A stretch of 59,796 bases of DNA from RUG626 sp051866775 (lineage in GTDB: Bacteria > Bacillota > Clostridia > Oscillospirales > Oscillospiraceae), in NCBI GenBank assembly GCA_051866775.1, contig JBJDXR010000012.1, positions 1 through 59,796 on the forward strand. The letters are read 5' to 3'. The position numbers were made by a program, and so were the translations under genes. Below, one piece after another: positions 1 through 8,770 of this stretch. The first letter of the stretch is position 1. Every line of letters starts with the position of its first letter. Below the pieces are notes generated by a model that made no database searches, was not told the DNA's origin, and saw nothing but the letters and a program-made list of their open reading frames with translations.

Positions 1-48
1 TTTTATTTTGTGTGTATTGTGTTTTCCTCCCAGCCGGCGGCGCGGCGC

Positions 49-67
49 AAGCCCTTCGGGGCTTTTT
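49..67 (+). terminator. UUCG-loop terminator at left edge
   Basis: A 6-bp stem (AAGCCC at 49-54, GGGCTT at 59-64) closes a TTCG tetraloop and runs into TTTTT. The T-run is on the plus strand. It therefore probably ends a plus-strand gene that lies outside the window and converges on the dehydrogenase gene, whose 3' end it touches. Confidence 0.5.
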
Positions 68-1154
68 ACCCCTCGAAGGGGAAGGTATACGGCAGCTTGA
101 GCTTGTCCCTGACGGCAAGTATCTCGCTCTGAACGGCGGGGGGGATGGGTACGCCCTTGTCCTTGCGCTCCTGCCAATTAAGCCATTCCTTTTCACCGGC
201 GGTATATATCCTGTCAACGCCGGGAGCCTTTGTGGAGGCGCGCAGCTGCCTGCATATATCCCCGGCGGTCTTTCTGAAGGTGTCCTCCCCAAGGAAAGCC
301 TCCGGGTCAATGAGGAAGAAGAAATGTCCCAGATGGTAGGGCTTGGAGTTTCCATCCTCGTCTATACCCGAGAGCATCCTCATAAACGGCCCGCCCACCA
401 GTGCGGCCGAGAGCGTCTCCACCACCATGGAGTAGCCGTAGCCCTTGTACCCGGCAAAGGGCGTCAGCGCCGCGGTGCCAGAGAGGAGATCCTTGAGTAT
501 CTGCGGACTGTCGGTCAAATATTTTCCGTCGTGGCCTATGACCGCCCCTTCCGGAGTGGGCTTGCCCTCCCGTGCCCATACCTCAATGTTTCCCCGCTGT
601 ACGGTGGAGGTGGCGCAGTCCAATATAAAGGGGAACTCCTCATCCGTGGGGAAGGAGATGGTCAGGGCGTTCGTGCCCAGCATGTTGTCAACGCCGCCCG
701 TGGGCGCCACCGCCGGCCGGGCGTTTGTGCCGCATATGCTTATAAGCCCGGCGTTGGCTGCCATGGAGGCCCAGTAGCCGGCTATTCCGTAGTGCGTGGA
801 GTTTTTGACGGCCGCGCCGCCCATGCCGTATGTTTTGGCCTTTTCTATGGCCATGTCCATGGCCTTTTTGCTGGCCACCATGCCCAGCCCGTCATTGGCG
901 TCTAACACAACGGTGGTCTTTGTCTCCTTAAGTATGTCTATCTTTGTCACCGGCAGGAGCGTGCCGTTTTCAAAACGGTCAAGATATATAGGCTTAAGCC
1001 TGTTGCACCCGTGGCTTGCTATGCCGCGCCTGTCGCTCTCCAAAATGACATCCGCGCAGATGGCCGCGTCCTCCTCCGGCACGCCGTAGGCCTTGAACGC
1101 GTCTGTTATGAAGGCGCTCATAAGCTCCCAAGGGACAAAAGGTCTTTCTTCCAT
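66..1154 (-). CDS. Ldh family NAD(P)-dependent oxidoreductase (malate/L-lactate/ureidoglycolate type)
   Basis: Member of the Ldh_2 family, which reduces or oxidises 2-hydroxy/2-keto acids with NAD(P)H in the cytoplasm. The family pattern is visible along the whole 362 residues: an SHGCNRL stretch near residue 48, an NSTHYGIAGYW motif near 118-128 whose His is the expected catalytic base, and NARPAVAPTGG and NMLGTNALTISFP stretches lining the active site. Length is usual for the family (330-370). I chose the ATG at 1154 because GGAG lies 7 bases upstream of it. An in-frame ATG at 1166 is possible. The substrate cannot be told from sequence. It is monocistronic, with an unusual promoter region upstream. 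Confidence 0.88.
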   Translation of the reverse strand: MEERPFVPWELMSAFITDAFKAYGVPEEDAAICADVILESDRRGIASHGCNRLKPIYLDRFENGTLLPVTKIDILKETKTTVVLDANDGLGMVASKKAMDMAIEKAKTYGMGGAAVKNSTHYGIAGYWASMAANAGLISICGTNARPAVAPTGGVDNMLGTNALTISFPTDEEFPFILDCATSTVQRGNIEVWAREGKPTPEGAVIGHDGKYLTDSPQILKDLLSGTAALTPFAGYKGYGYSMVVETLSAALVGGPFMRMLSGIDEDGNSKPYHLGHFFFLIDPEAFLGEDTFRKTAGDICRQLRASTKAPGVDRIYTAGEKEWLNWQERKDKGVPIPPAVQSEILAVRDKLKLPYTFPFEG

Positions 1155-1176
1155 AATAATCTCCATCCAAAATCAT

Positions 1177-1207
1177 ATTATAAGCCCCCATATCTGGGGG
1201 GTGTTTA
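1177..1207 (-). promoter_or_regulatory. Candidate promoter with palindrome in an elongated spacer
   Basis: Read on the minus strand, a perfect -10 (TATAAT, 1177-1182) is separated by 19 bases from a TAAACA -35 (1202-1207). An inverted repeat, CCCCCA-GATA-TGGGGG (1185-1200), fills the spacer. A 19-base spacer with a central palindrome is the layout known for MerR-family activators. The rest of the 324-base gap up to 1478 is AT-rich. It holds a TATAAT at 1395-1400 with a poor -35 that may serve the flavin reductase gene, and nothing else that I recognise. Confidence 0.45.
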
Positions 1208-1478
1208 CACAGGATAAAAGAAATCCGCGCGAAGGTCAAGCGGTTTGTGCTATAATTTTCATTATTTTAATATTTTTCATAAAAATTGTTACAAAATTAA
1301 CGCATTTTGGCGGGATAACGGCTGTAACATGGATTTTATGTGCCGCTTTGTGGGATACGAGGGCTTTGTATGTACTTTTTTGGGAGGCCGTGGTATAATA
1401 ACCGAAAAGCGGAACCATTTGACGCGTATTTATAATATAATGTTATGTTATATTATGAATCAATACCGGAGGTGCGAT

Positions 1479-1985
1479 ATGGAGTTTACAAGGATTCAGC
1501 CGACTGAAATTACGGATAATATGATAAAGAGCATTTCGCAGGATTGGATGCTCATAACCGCGGGAGACAGTGGGAAGCTCAACACCATGACCGCCAGCTG
1601 GGGCGGTGTCGGGGAGCTTTGGGGAAAGCACGTCGCCTTCTGCTTTGTAAGGCCCACAAGATACACCTACGGATTTATGGAACAGGGGGATTACTACACA
1701 CTGAGCTTTTACGATGAGAAGTTCAGAAAGCAGCTTCAGCTGTGCGGCTCCAAGAGCGGCCGTGACGTGGATAAGGTTAAAGCCTGCGGCTTTGGTACGG
1801 AAAAGGCCGAGTGCGGCGCGCCCTATTTTAAAGAGGCGCGGCTGGTGCTGGTGTGTAAAAAGCTCTACACGGACGACATAAAGCCGGAGAATTTTACGGA
1901 TAAAACACTCGATGAGAAGTGGTATCCGGAGAAGGATTACCACAAGGTTTATGTCGGGGAGATACTGGAAGTATTAAAAAAATAA
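1479..1985 (+). CDS. Flavin reductase-like domain protein
   Basis: A 168-residue single-domain protein of the flavin reductase-like, FMN-binding split-barrel family. Visible family features are the N-terminal DWMLITAGDSGKLNTMTASW stretch, in which the T-M-T-A-S-W part packs on FMN, then a VRPTRYTYGFMEQ segment and a FYDEKFRKQLQLCGSKSGRD segment. Such proteins bind FMN and either reduce flavin with NAD(P)H or act as small electron carriers; the physiological partner is unknown. The reading frame is open further upstream, but CCGGAGGTGCGAT directly before the ATG at 1479 fixes the start. hflX follows 12 bases downstream, so the two may be co-transcribed. Confidence 0.85.
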   Translation: MEFTRIQPTEITDNMIKSISQDWMLITAGDSGKLNTMTASWGGVGELWGKHVAFCFVRPTRYTYGFMEQGDYYTLSFYDEKFRKQLQLCGSKSGRDVDKVKACGFGTEKAECGAPYFKEARLVLVCKKLYTDDIKPENFTDKTLDEKWYPEKDYHKVYVGEILEVLKK

Positions 1986-1997
1986 AGGAACAGATAA

Positions 1998-3275
1998 GTG
2001 GAAAATAACGAACTTGAGAGAGCTGTTCTGGCCGGGCTTGCGGCGGACAGCATGGATTTAAAGGAGCGCTCCACTGACGAGAGCTTAGACGAGCTGGAGG
2101 CACTTCTTGAGACCGCCGGGGGCGAGTGCCGTGGAAAGGTGCTGCAGAATAAGCGCACGCCCGACCCGCGCACCTTTATCGGTGAGGGCAAGGTAAAGGA
2201 GCTTAAGGCGCTTGTTGAGGCGGAGGATTGCTCGCTGGCTGTGTTTGATAATGAGCTTTCACCGTCCCAGACCCGGGCGCTGGAGGAGGAGCTGGGCGTC
2301 CATGTGGTAGACCGGTCACAGCTTATACTGGATATCTTTGCCCAGCGCGCCCAGACCCGTGAAGGGCGGCTTCAGGTGGAGCTGGCACAGTATAAGTATA
2401 TGCTCCCGCGCCTTACGGGAATGTGGACGCACCTGGTGCGGCAGACCGCCTCCGGAGGGAAAAGCCCCATAGGGACCCGCGGACCGGGTGAAACTCAGCT
2501 TGAGACTGACCGGCGCCACATCCGCCGGAAGATCCAGAAGCTCTCGGAGGAGCTTGAGGAGGTGCGCCGAGTGCGCTCCACCCAGCGCAGGCAGCGTGAG
2601 AAGAACGGCATGCCCGTCATCGCCCTTGTGGGATATACTAACGCGGGCAAGTCCACGCTTTTAAACCGCCTTACCGACGCCGGGATCCCGGCAAACGACA
2701 GGCTTTTTGATACGCTGGACACCACCACGCGCAAGCTCACCCTCGCCCCCGGGAGCGAGGCGCTGATATCCGACACCGTCGGCTTTATAAGAAAGCTCCC
2801 CCACCATCTGGTGGAGGCCTTTAAGGCCACGCTGGAGGAGCTTAAATTTGCCGACGTCCTTGTGCATGTGATCGACGCCTCCAGCCCCCAGCGGGAGGAG
2901 CAGGTAGATGTTGTGCGCCGGCTCATATATGAGCTGGGGGCCTCCGAGACGCCCTGCATTGAGGTTTACAATAAATCCGACAAGTGCGAAAATCCCGACG
3001 ATATCCCCCGGGGGGAGAACATATTCGCCATATCCGCAAGGACCGGCGCGGGGACGGATAAGCTCCTTGAAAATATCATGGACATACTGGGACGGGGAAA
3101 GAAGCACGTTGTCCTGCACATACCCTACGAAAAGGCGGGCCTGTGCGACCTCCTGCACCGGGAGGCGGAGGTCAGAAGCATGGATTATGAGGAGAGCTTT
3201 ATCCGCGCCGAGGTGACGGTAAGCCCCGAGCTGTGGGGGCAGGTAAGGGAGTTTGAGTACCGTGAGGACGCTTGA
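1998..3275 (+). CDS. hflX: GTPase HflX
   Basis: Ribosome-associated GTPase that splits or rescues stalled 70S ribosomes under stress. 425 residues. The HflX N-terminal domain (about 1-200) carries the glycine-rich GTRGPGETQLETDRR segment near 159-173, followed by a helical basic linker. The G domain shows G1 GYTNAGKST at 212-220, DTVGF (G3) at 259-263, NKSD (G4) at 325-328 and an SARTG (G5) near 345. A C-terminal domain follows. It starts with GTG preceded by AAAGGA. The 3' end overlaps the next gene by 14 bases. Confidence 0.95.
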   Translation: MENNELERAVLAGLAADSMDLKERSTDESLDELEALLETAGGECRGKVLQNKRTPDPRTFIGEGKVKELKALVEAEDCSLAVFDNELSPSQTRALEEELGVHVVDRSQLILDIFAQRAQTREGRLQVELAQYKYMLPRLTGMWTHLVRQTASGGKSPIGTRGPGETQLETDRRHIRRKIQKLSEELEEVRRVRSTQRRQREKNGMPVIALVGYTNAGKSTLLNRLTDAGIPANDRLFDTLDTTTRKLTLAPGSEALISDTVGFIRKLPHHLVEAFKATLEELKFADVLVHVIDASSPQREEQVDVVRRLIYELGASETPCIEVYNKSDKCENPDDIPRGENIFAISARTGAGTDKLLENIMDILGRGKKHVVLHIPYEKAGLCDLLHREAEVRSMDYEESFIRAEVTVSPELWGQVREFEYREDA

Positions 3276-3801
3276 AACGAAAAGAATGATCCTGCGCCCT
3301 TGGCGGGAGGAGGACGCGGAGAGCCTCTATAAATACGCCTGCGATGAGCGCGTGGGGCCTGCGGCGGGCTGGCCTGTACACACATCTGTGGAGAACAGCC
3401 GGGAGATAATAAAAACCATCCTCTCCGAGGAGGGAACGCTGGCCGTCACATTAAAGGAGCTGGGGGACGAGCCGGTGGGAAGCGTAGGCATATTTCCCTC
3501 GGAGGCCGGGCCTATAAAGGGCGAGCCGGAGATAGGATACTGGATAGGCGTGCCCTTCTGGGGGCGGGGGCTTATACCGGAGGCCGTGAGGGAGCTTCAG
3601 CGGTACGTCTTTGAGGAGACGGGCAATAGTCGATGCTGGTGCGCGCATTTTGTGGGGAACGACAAGTCCCGCAGGGTAATAGAAAAGTGCGGCTTTACGT
3701 ACCGGTTTACAGATACGGCGGACATGCGGCAGTTAAATGAATCCCGCCCGTCCTGCTTTTACAGTATTACAAAAGAGGAATGGCTATGGAAGGCTACCTG
3801 A
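3262..3801 (+). CDS. GNAT family N-acetyltransferase (RimJ/RimL type)
   Basis: A 179-residue acetyltransferase of the GNAT superfamily, resembling the RimJ/RimL-like branch that begins with 'LETKRMILRPW'. It ends with the FVGNDKSRRVIEKCGF segment that forms the acetyl-CoA site and the family's typical last motif. The central EIGYWIGVPFWGRGLIPEAV stretch is also diagnostic. The target (protein N-terminus or small molecule) cannot be inferred. The GTG at 3262 is preceded by GGGAG with 9 bases spacing; an upstream TTG at 3253 would sit on the ribosome binding site. It overlaps hflX upstream and the YigZ gene downstream. Confidence 0.88.
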   Translation: MRTLETKRMILRPWREEDAESLYKYACDERVGPAAGWPVHTSVENSREIIKTILSEEGTLAVTLKELGDEPVGSVGIFPSEAGPIKGEPEIGYWIGVPFWGRGLIPEAVRELQRYVFEETGNSRCWCAHFVGNDKSRRVIEKCGFTYRFTDTADMRQLNESRPSCFYSITKEEWLWKAT

Positions 3802-4415
3802 TCCCCGCGGGGTACGGCGAGGATGAGTTTACAGAGAAGCGCTCGCGCTTTATAGGCCGGGTCTGGCACACCCCCACTGAGGAGGAGGCGCTGGCGCACA
3901 TAAAAAAGATGCGTGAGCAGCACTGGGACGCCACCCACAACGTCTATGCCTACGCCATAAAAAACGGAAATATCATGCGCTACTCAGACGACGGCGAACC
4001 GTCCGGGACCTCCGGAATGCCGGTGCTGAATGTGTTCCGCTCTGCGGGGATACAGGATTTCTGCTGTGTGGTGACCCGCTACTTCGGCGGCATACTTCTT
4101 GGCGCGGGAGGGCTTGTCCGCGCCTACACAAAGGGCGCCTCCATCGCACTTGAGGCGGCGGGAAGAGCCGAGATGCGAAAGCTCCTTTCAGTATCCGTTA
4201 TCTGTACATACCCACAGTACGAACGGATAAAATCGGAGCTTTCGAGATTTGAAGCGGCGGTGGAGGCCACCGGGTTCGGCGCGGATGTGGAGCTCACGCT
4301 CTCTATGACGCCGGAAAACGCGGACAGGTTCCTGCCTAGAGTGACCGAGCTTACCGCGGGTACGGCGATAGCGGAGATAACGGGTGAATCGCTGAGACCT
4401 GTTAAAATTGGATAG
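3786..4415 (+). CDS. YigZ/IMPACT family protein
   Basis: A 209-residue member of the YigZ family (UPF0029/IMPACT N-terminal domain plus a small ferredoxin-like C-terminal domain). Signature segments: FTEKRSRFIGRVW near the start, DATHNVYAYAI, YSDDGEPSGTSGMPVL and TRYFGGILLGAGGLVRAYT. The eukaryotic relative IMPACT modulates Gcn2; the bacterial function is not settled. I take the ATG at 3786 because AGAGGA at 3774-3779 is well placed for it; an ATG at 3780 overlaps that site. It overlaps the GNAT gene by 16 bases, so it is translationally coupled to it, and a terminator follows. Confidence 0.9.
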   Translation: MEGYLIPAGYGEDEFTEKRSRFIGRVWHTPTEEEALAHIKKMREQHWDATHNVYAYAIKNGNIMRYSDDGEPSGTSGMPVLNVFRSAGIQDFCCVVTRYFGGILLGAGGLVRAYTKGASIALEAAGRAEMRKLLSVSVICTYPQYERIKSELSRFEAAVEATGFGADVELTLSMTPENADRFLPRVTELTAGTAIAEITGESLRPVKIG

Positions 4416-4432
4416 GCGTTATATTTGGAGAT

Positions 4433-4470
4433 GTCCTCCGCTGATGCTTGGCAGGCGGAGGACAATTTTA
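4433..4470 (+). terminator. Rho-independent terminator after the YigZ gene
   Basis: Perfect 9-bp stem GTCCTCCGC (4433-4441) / GCGGAGGAC (4455-4463) with a 13-base loop, followed by AATTTTATTT. It ends the hflX-GNAT-YigZ unit. Confidence 0.8.
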
Positions 4471-4580
4471 TTTCCGGTATTTTAAAAATAAAAAATTTCG
4501 AAAAAAATAAAGGGATTTTGAGCTTTACGAAGTATAAATATATAGGAAGATAAATTTTTAGCTAAGTGAGGTGATAATTG

Positions 4581-5594
4581 ATGCCGAATATCAGACAGCG
4601 CCGTGAGGAACTGGAAAAACTTCTGGTGTGCGGCATGGGCGTGAGAGCTGCCGATTCCAAGGGCAGGCTCAGCCCCGAGGAGGAGGATGACACACGCACG
4701 TGCTTTCAGCGGGATATCGACCGCATCACCCACTCAAAGGCGTTCAGGCGCCTGAAGCAGAAAACGCAGGTTTTCCTTGAGCCGGAGGGCGATCACTACC
4801 GCACAAGGCTCACGCATACGCTGGAGGTAACGCGCATTGCCCGGACAATATCCAGGGCGCTTTATTTAAACGAGGATTTGACAGAGGCCATAGGCTTAGG
4901 ACATGACTTGGGGCATACGCCCTTTGGACACGCCGGGGAGAGGGCGCTGGACAAGCTCCTTGAGGACGACGGGGGCTTTCGCCATTATGAGCAGAGCCTG
5001 CGTGTGGTCGATATAATCGAGAAGGAGGGCAGGGGACTCAACCTTACTTACGAGGTGCGCGACGGCATAGTCAGACACACCTGCGATCCGCTTGCCTCCA
5101 CGCTTGAGGGGCAGGTCGTCAGGCTGGCCGATAAGACAGCATACATAAACCATGACGTTGACGACGCCGTACGCTCCGGGACGCTCAGCGAAGAGGAGCT
5201 TCCCCGGGAGGTAACTGAGGTCCTCGGACATCGCTACAGCCGGAGAATAAACACAATAGTTGAGGACATCATATCCTGCGGGTGCTCAGACGGCGCGCTT
5301 CATATGAGCCCGGAAATAGAGCGGGCCGTTGATGTGTTCTACGACTTTTTGTTTGAGCATGTTTATAAAAATCCTGTCGTAAAGAGCGAAGAACGCAAGG
5401 TGTTTGGGATACTTGCCGGGATATTTGATTATTACGTTAAAAATCCGGAGAAAATGTCGGAGGAGTTTCGCGCGATAGCCGACAGGGAGGGCGTGCGCCG
5501 TGCCGCGGCGGATTATGTGGCGGGCATGACCGATCCATACGCCGTGGAGGTGTATAACAGCATATTCGTACCTATGGCGTGGACGGTGAAGTGA
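4581..5594 (+). CDS. dgt: Deoxyguanosinetriphosphate triphosphohydrolase-like protein
   Basis: HD-domain dNTP triphosphohydrolase, which converts dNTP to deoxynucleoside plus triphosphate and controls dNTP pools. 337 residues, the size of the shorter dGTPase-like class. The HD metal site is visible: HSKAFRRLKQKTQVF near residue 52, RTRLTHTLEVTRIART near 75-90, then GHDLGHTPFGHAGE near 108-121 and a later HDVDDAVRSG stretch. The ATG at 4581 is preceded by GTGAGGTGA. It stands directly upstream of dnaG and rpoD, an order common in Clostridia, linking nucleotide pool control with replication priming. Confidence 0.93.
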   Translation: MPNIRQRREELEKLLVCGMGVRAADSKGRLSPEEEDDTRTCFQRDIDRITHSKAFRRLKQKTQVFLEPEGDHYRTRLTHTLEVTRIARTISRALYLNEDLTEAIGLGHDLGHTPFGHAGERALDKLLEDDGGFRHYEQSLRVVDIIEKEGRGLNLTYEVRDGIVRHTCDPLASTLEGQVVRLADKTAYINHDVDDAVRSGTLSEEELPREVTEVLGHRYSRRINTIVEDIISCGCSDGALHMSPEIERAVDVFYDFLFEHVYKNPVVKSEERKVFGILAGIFDYYVKNPEKMSEEFRAIADREGVRRAAADYVAGMTDPYAVEVYNSIFVPMAWTVK

Positions 5595-5627
5595 AAGCTT
5601 TAAATCTTTATGAAGGGGAGGAGAAGT

Positions 5628-7373
5628 ATGGCTATACCGGAAAGATTTATTGATGAGCTTGTATCAAGATGCGATATAGTGGATGTTGTGTCGGACTATG
5701 TGCAGCTTACAAAGAAGAGCGGCAGCAATCTTTTTGGGCTGTGTCCGTTTCACAGTGAGAAAACGCCGTCCTTTTCCGTTTCCTCGGACAAGCAGATATA
5801 CCACTGCTTTGGCTGCGGCAAAGGCGGGGGAGTAATAAGCTTTATAATGGAGATGGAGAGCCTGTCATACCCTGACGCAATAGCCTTCCTGGCAAAGCGA
5901 GCGGGGATGGAGATGCCGGAGGACGACACGCCGGAGGAGGTGCGCTCCCGCAGAACGCGCCTTTTGGAGCTTAATAAGGCCGCGGCAAGGTTTTTCTATG
6001 ATAATCTCAGCACTCCGGCGGGAAAATCCGCCGTTGACTATATAAATAAACGCGGGATATCCGCGGCGATGGTAAAGCGCTTCGGGCTTGGCGCCGCCCC
6101 GAATGAGTGGAACGCCCTGTCAGATGCGATGATGAGAAAGGGCTTTTCGGTTGGGGAGCTTCTTGACGCGGGTTTAGTCAAAAAGGGCAGAAACGGCGGA
6201 GTCTACGACGTGTTTCGAAACAGGCTGGTATTTCCCGTCATAGATGTGCGGGGCAGCGTCATAGGCTTTTCTGGGAGGATATTGGACGATGGAGAGCCGA
6301 AATACTTGAACTCTCCGGACACTCCGGTTTTTCAGAAGAGCAGGAACCTGTTCGCCCTTAACCTGGCCAAGAAAACAAAGCGGGGGATGCTCATCTTAGC
6401 CGAGGGAAACATAGATGTTGTATCCCTCCATCAGGCGGGCTTTGACTGCGCTGTGGCCTCTCTGGGAACCTCACTTACTCCGGATCAGGCGCGGCTTATG
6501 AGCCGGTACACTGAAAATGTGGTCATCTCCTATGATTCGGATGCCGCGGGAGTCAAGGCCGCACAGAGGGCTATCGGGCTTCTTGAGCAGGCGGGGATAA
6601 ATGTACGCGTTCTGCGTATGGAGGGGGCAAAGGACCCAGATGAGTTTATAAAGAAAAACGGTCCGGATGCTTTCAGCGTGCTGCTTGACAGGAGCGAGGA
6701 CCGGATAGAGTATAGGCTCTTGGCTGTCAGGTCAAAATACGACATGGAGACTGACGACGGGCGTCTGGGCTTTCTTAAGGAGGCAACAGAGCTTTTGTCT
6801 GCCATCCCTAACGCAATAGAGCGGGAGATATATTCAAGGAAGGTGAGCGAATCCTGCGGGATCTCAGCGGAGGCAGTGCAGAATGAGGTCAAGAAGGCCT
6901 TCAAAAGGCGCGTGGCCGCTGGAAAAAAGCAGCAGGAGCGCCAAAACCTGAGGCCGGAGATGACCGCGCAGCCTCAGGGCAAGAGCATAAGATATGAAAA
7001 TGTCGCCTCCGCCGCGGCGGAGGAAGGGATAATATGCCTGCTTATGACTGATCCGTCGCTTGTGAAAAGTGCGCAGCAGCTGAAAAAAGAGGATTTTACA
7101 GCTCCTTTTTTGGGAAAGATATTTGAAAGCATACGTAAAAGATTTGAAAATGGTGATAATATAACGCCGGCATTGATGGCCGCAGAGCTGCCTCCGGAGG
7201 AGGCCGCTCATCTGACCGCGATGCTTCAGCGCCCGATATCCACTGCAAACGCAGCGCAGGCGCTGGGCGATTACATAGATAAAATAAGGACCGAACGGCT
7301 TAAAAACCTCGCTGGTGAGGATTTGCTGGCGGTCAGAGAAAAATACAAGCAGAAAAAAGGGTTCGGAGGATAA
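5628..7373 (+). CDS. dnaG: DNA primase
   Basis: Synthesises RNA primers for lagging-strand replication together with the replicative helicase. 581 residues from the ATG at 5628, chosen because AAGGGGAGGAGA lies just before it; an in-frame ATG at 5610 would place that site inside the gene. The CHC2 zinc finger has Cys39, His42, Cys60 and Cys63. The catalytic core follows (about 120-250), then the TOPRIM domain with LAEGNIDVVSLHQAGFD and the acidic YDSDAAG motif. The C-terminal region (about 430-581) fits the DnaB-binding domain. It is followed after 4 bases by rpoD. Confidence 0.97.
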   Translation: MAIPERFIDELVSRCDIVDVVSDYVQLTKKSGSNLFGLCPFHSEKTPSFSVSSDKQIYHCFGCGKGGGVISFIMEMESLSYPDAIAFLAKRAGMEMPEDDTPEEVRSRRTRLLELNKAAARFFYDNLSTPAGKSAVDYINKRGISAAMVKRFGLGAAPNEWNALSDAMMRKGFSVGELLDAGLVKKGRNGGVYDVFRNRLVFPVIDVRGSVIGFSGRILDDGEPKYLNSPDTPVFQKSRNLFALNLAKKTKRGMLILAEGNIDVVSLHQAGFDCAVASLGTSLTPDQARLMSRYTENVVISYDSDAAGVKAAQRAIGLLEQAGINVRVLRMEGAKDPDEFIKKNGPDAFSVLLDRSEDRIEYRLLAVRSKYDMETDDGRLGFLKEATELLSAIPNAIEREIYSRKVSESCGISAEAVQNEVKKAFKRRVAAGKKQQERQNLRPEMTAQPQGKSIRYENVASAAAEEGIICLLMTDPSLVKSAQQLKKEDFTAPFLGKIFESIRKRFENGDNITPALMAAELPPEEAAHLTAMLQRPISTANAAQALGDYIDKIRTERLKNLAGEDLLAVREKYKQKKGFGG

Positions 7374-7377
7374 CAAA

Positions 7378-8541
7378 ATGTCTGAAAACAAGAAGAAAGT
7401 ACAGGTACCTGAAAGCGAAGAGAAGACTCAGGAGCAAATCAATGAGGAAAAGCTCAACGCGCTCCTTAAGGAGGGCAAAAAGAAAGGTTCTCTGTCCGTG
7501 AAAGAGCTTGCTGTACTGGAGGATATGAATCTGGAGCAGGAGCAGATAGATAAGTTTTATGAGGCTATGGACACCCTCGGGATAGAGACCGCCGACGAGG
7601 AGGCCCTTGAGGTACTGGATGAGGATGTGGCCCCGGGAGTTGAGGAGCTTGAGGATCTGGAGGAGATATCCAAGGAGGAGCTTGAAAACGCCGATGCTCT
7701 GGCCGACAGCTTCGCCATTGACGATCCGGTGCGCATGTACCTTAAAGAAATTGGAAAAGTAAGCCTTTTGACGCCGGAGGAGGAGATAGAGCTTGCCAAG
7801 CGCATGGCCGAAGGCGACGAGGAGGCAAAGAAGCGCATGGCGGAGGCGAATCTCAGGCTTGTCGTCTCCATCGCCAAGCGCTACGTGGGCAGGGGCATGC
7901 TGTTCCTTGACCTTATACAGGAGGGAAACCTGGGACTTATAAAGGCCGTTGAGAAGTTTAATTACCAGAAGGGCTATAAATTTTCCACCTATGCCACATG
8001 GTGGATCCGTCAGGCCATAACGCGCGCAATTGCCGACCAGGCCCGTACTATCCGTATACCTGTGCATATGGTGGAGACCATAAATAAGGTCATACGAGTT
8101 TCCCGCCAGCTTCTTCAGGAGCTGGGTCACGACCCCACGCCTGAGGAGATAGCGGAGGAGATGAATATGCCCGTTGAGAAGGTCAGGGATATACTGAAGA
8201 TCGCACAGGAGCCGGTATCCCTTGAGACGCCTATAGGTGAGGAGGAGGACTCGCACCTTGGCGACTTCATCCCCGATGAGGATGCCTCTGAGCCTGCCGA
8301 GGCGGCCTCTTTCACGCTCTTGAAGGAGCAGCTTGTGGAGGTGCTTGACACGCTCACCCCGAGAGAGAAAAAGGTTTTGGAGCTGCGCTTTGGTATAATC
8401 GACGGACGCACCAGAACGCTGGAGGAGGTCGGCAAGGAGTTTAACGTAACGCGTGAGCGCATACGCCAGATCGAGGCCAAGGCTCTCCGCAAGCTCCGTC
8501 ACCCCAGCAGATCCAAGAAGCTCAAGGATTTCCTCAACTGA
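7378..8541 (+). CDS. rpoD: RNA polymerase primary sigma factor (sigma A / sigma 70)
   Basis: Housekeeping sigma factor, 387 residues. An acidic, lysine-rich N-terminal part (about 1-105) is followed by region 1.2 DPVRMYLKEIGKVSLLTPEE and by regions 2.1-2.4, which include the RLVVSIAKRYVGRGMLFLDL core and the YKFSTYATWWIRQAITRAI element that contacts the -10 box. Region 3 is present, and a C-terminal helix-turn-helix (LEEVGKEFNVTRERIRQIEA) reads the -35 box. The ATG at 7378 follows CGGAGGATAACAAA. This sigma factor explains the many TTGACA/TATAAT promoters seen in the window. It forms the classical dnaG-rpoD pair and ends at a terminator. Confidence 0.98.
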   Translation: MSENKKKVQVPESEEKTQEQINEEKLNALLKEGKKKGSLSVKELAVLEDMNLEQEQIDKFYEAMDTLGIETADEEALEVLDEDVAPGVEELEDLEEISKEELENADALADSFAIDDPVRMYLKEIGKVSLLTPEEEIELAKRMAEGDEEAKKRMAEANLRLVVSIAKRYVGRGMLFLDLIQEGNLGLIKAVEKFNYQKGYKFSTYATWWIRQAITRAIADQARTIRIPVHMVETINKVIRVSRQLLQELGHDPTPEEIAEEMNMPVEKVRDILKIAQEPVSLETPIGEEEDSHLGDFIPDEDASEPAEAASFTLLKEQLVEVLDTLTPREKKVLELRFGIIDGRTRTLEEVGKEFNVTRERIRQIEAKALRKLRHPSRSKKLKDFLN

Positions 8542-8550
8542 GATAAATTT

Positions 8551-8584
8551 AGCGCCGCTCGAATCGAGCGGCGCTTTAAGTTTG
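8551..8584 (+). terminator. Terminator after rpoD
   Basis: A 10-bp GC-rich stem AGCGCCGCTC (8551-8560) / GAGCGGCGCT (8566-8575) with a GAATC loop, followed by a short T-rich tail (TTAAGTTTG). The remaining gap to 8770 is AT-rich, with a TATATT/TATAAT-like stretch around 8705-8722 that probably holds the next promoter. Confidence 0.75.
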
Positions 8585-8770
8585 TCATATATACACGTGG
8601 GAATAGGCTTGAGCCGGTGCATATTCCGCGCCTCGGGGTTTTACCAGGCGGCGCTCGGCATTTATGAAATTTTGTTAATTACTTCAAAATGCTGTGTGAT
8701 ATGATATATTATTATGTTATAATATATGCAAGCAAGACTCCGGAAAAATAATTTGAAAAGGAGAAAAAGC

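Noticed and set aside
12..905. 297-codon plus-strand frame over the Ldh-family gene
   Set aside because: Shadow of the minus-strand dehydrogenase, which shows clear family motifs.
1245..1478. 78-codon N-terminal extension of the flavin reductase
   Set aside because: The strong ribosome site before ATG 1479 and the family start there; the upstream part contains promoter-like sequence.
7333..8622. 429-codon open frame antisense to rpoD
   Set aside because: It mirrors a highly conserved gene frame; long antisense frames here come from codon bias (Lys/Glu-rich sense giving Leu-rich antisense). No ribosome site.
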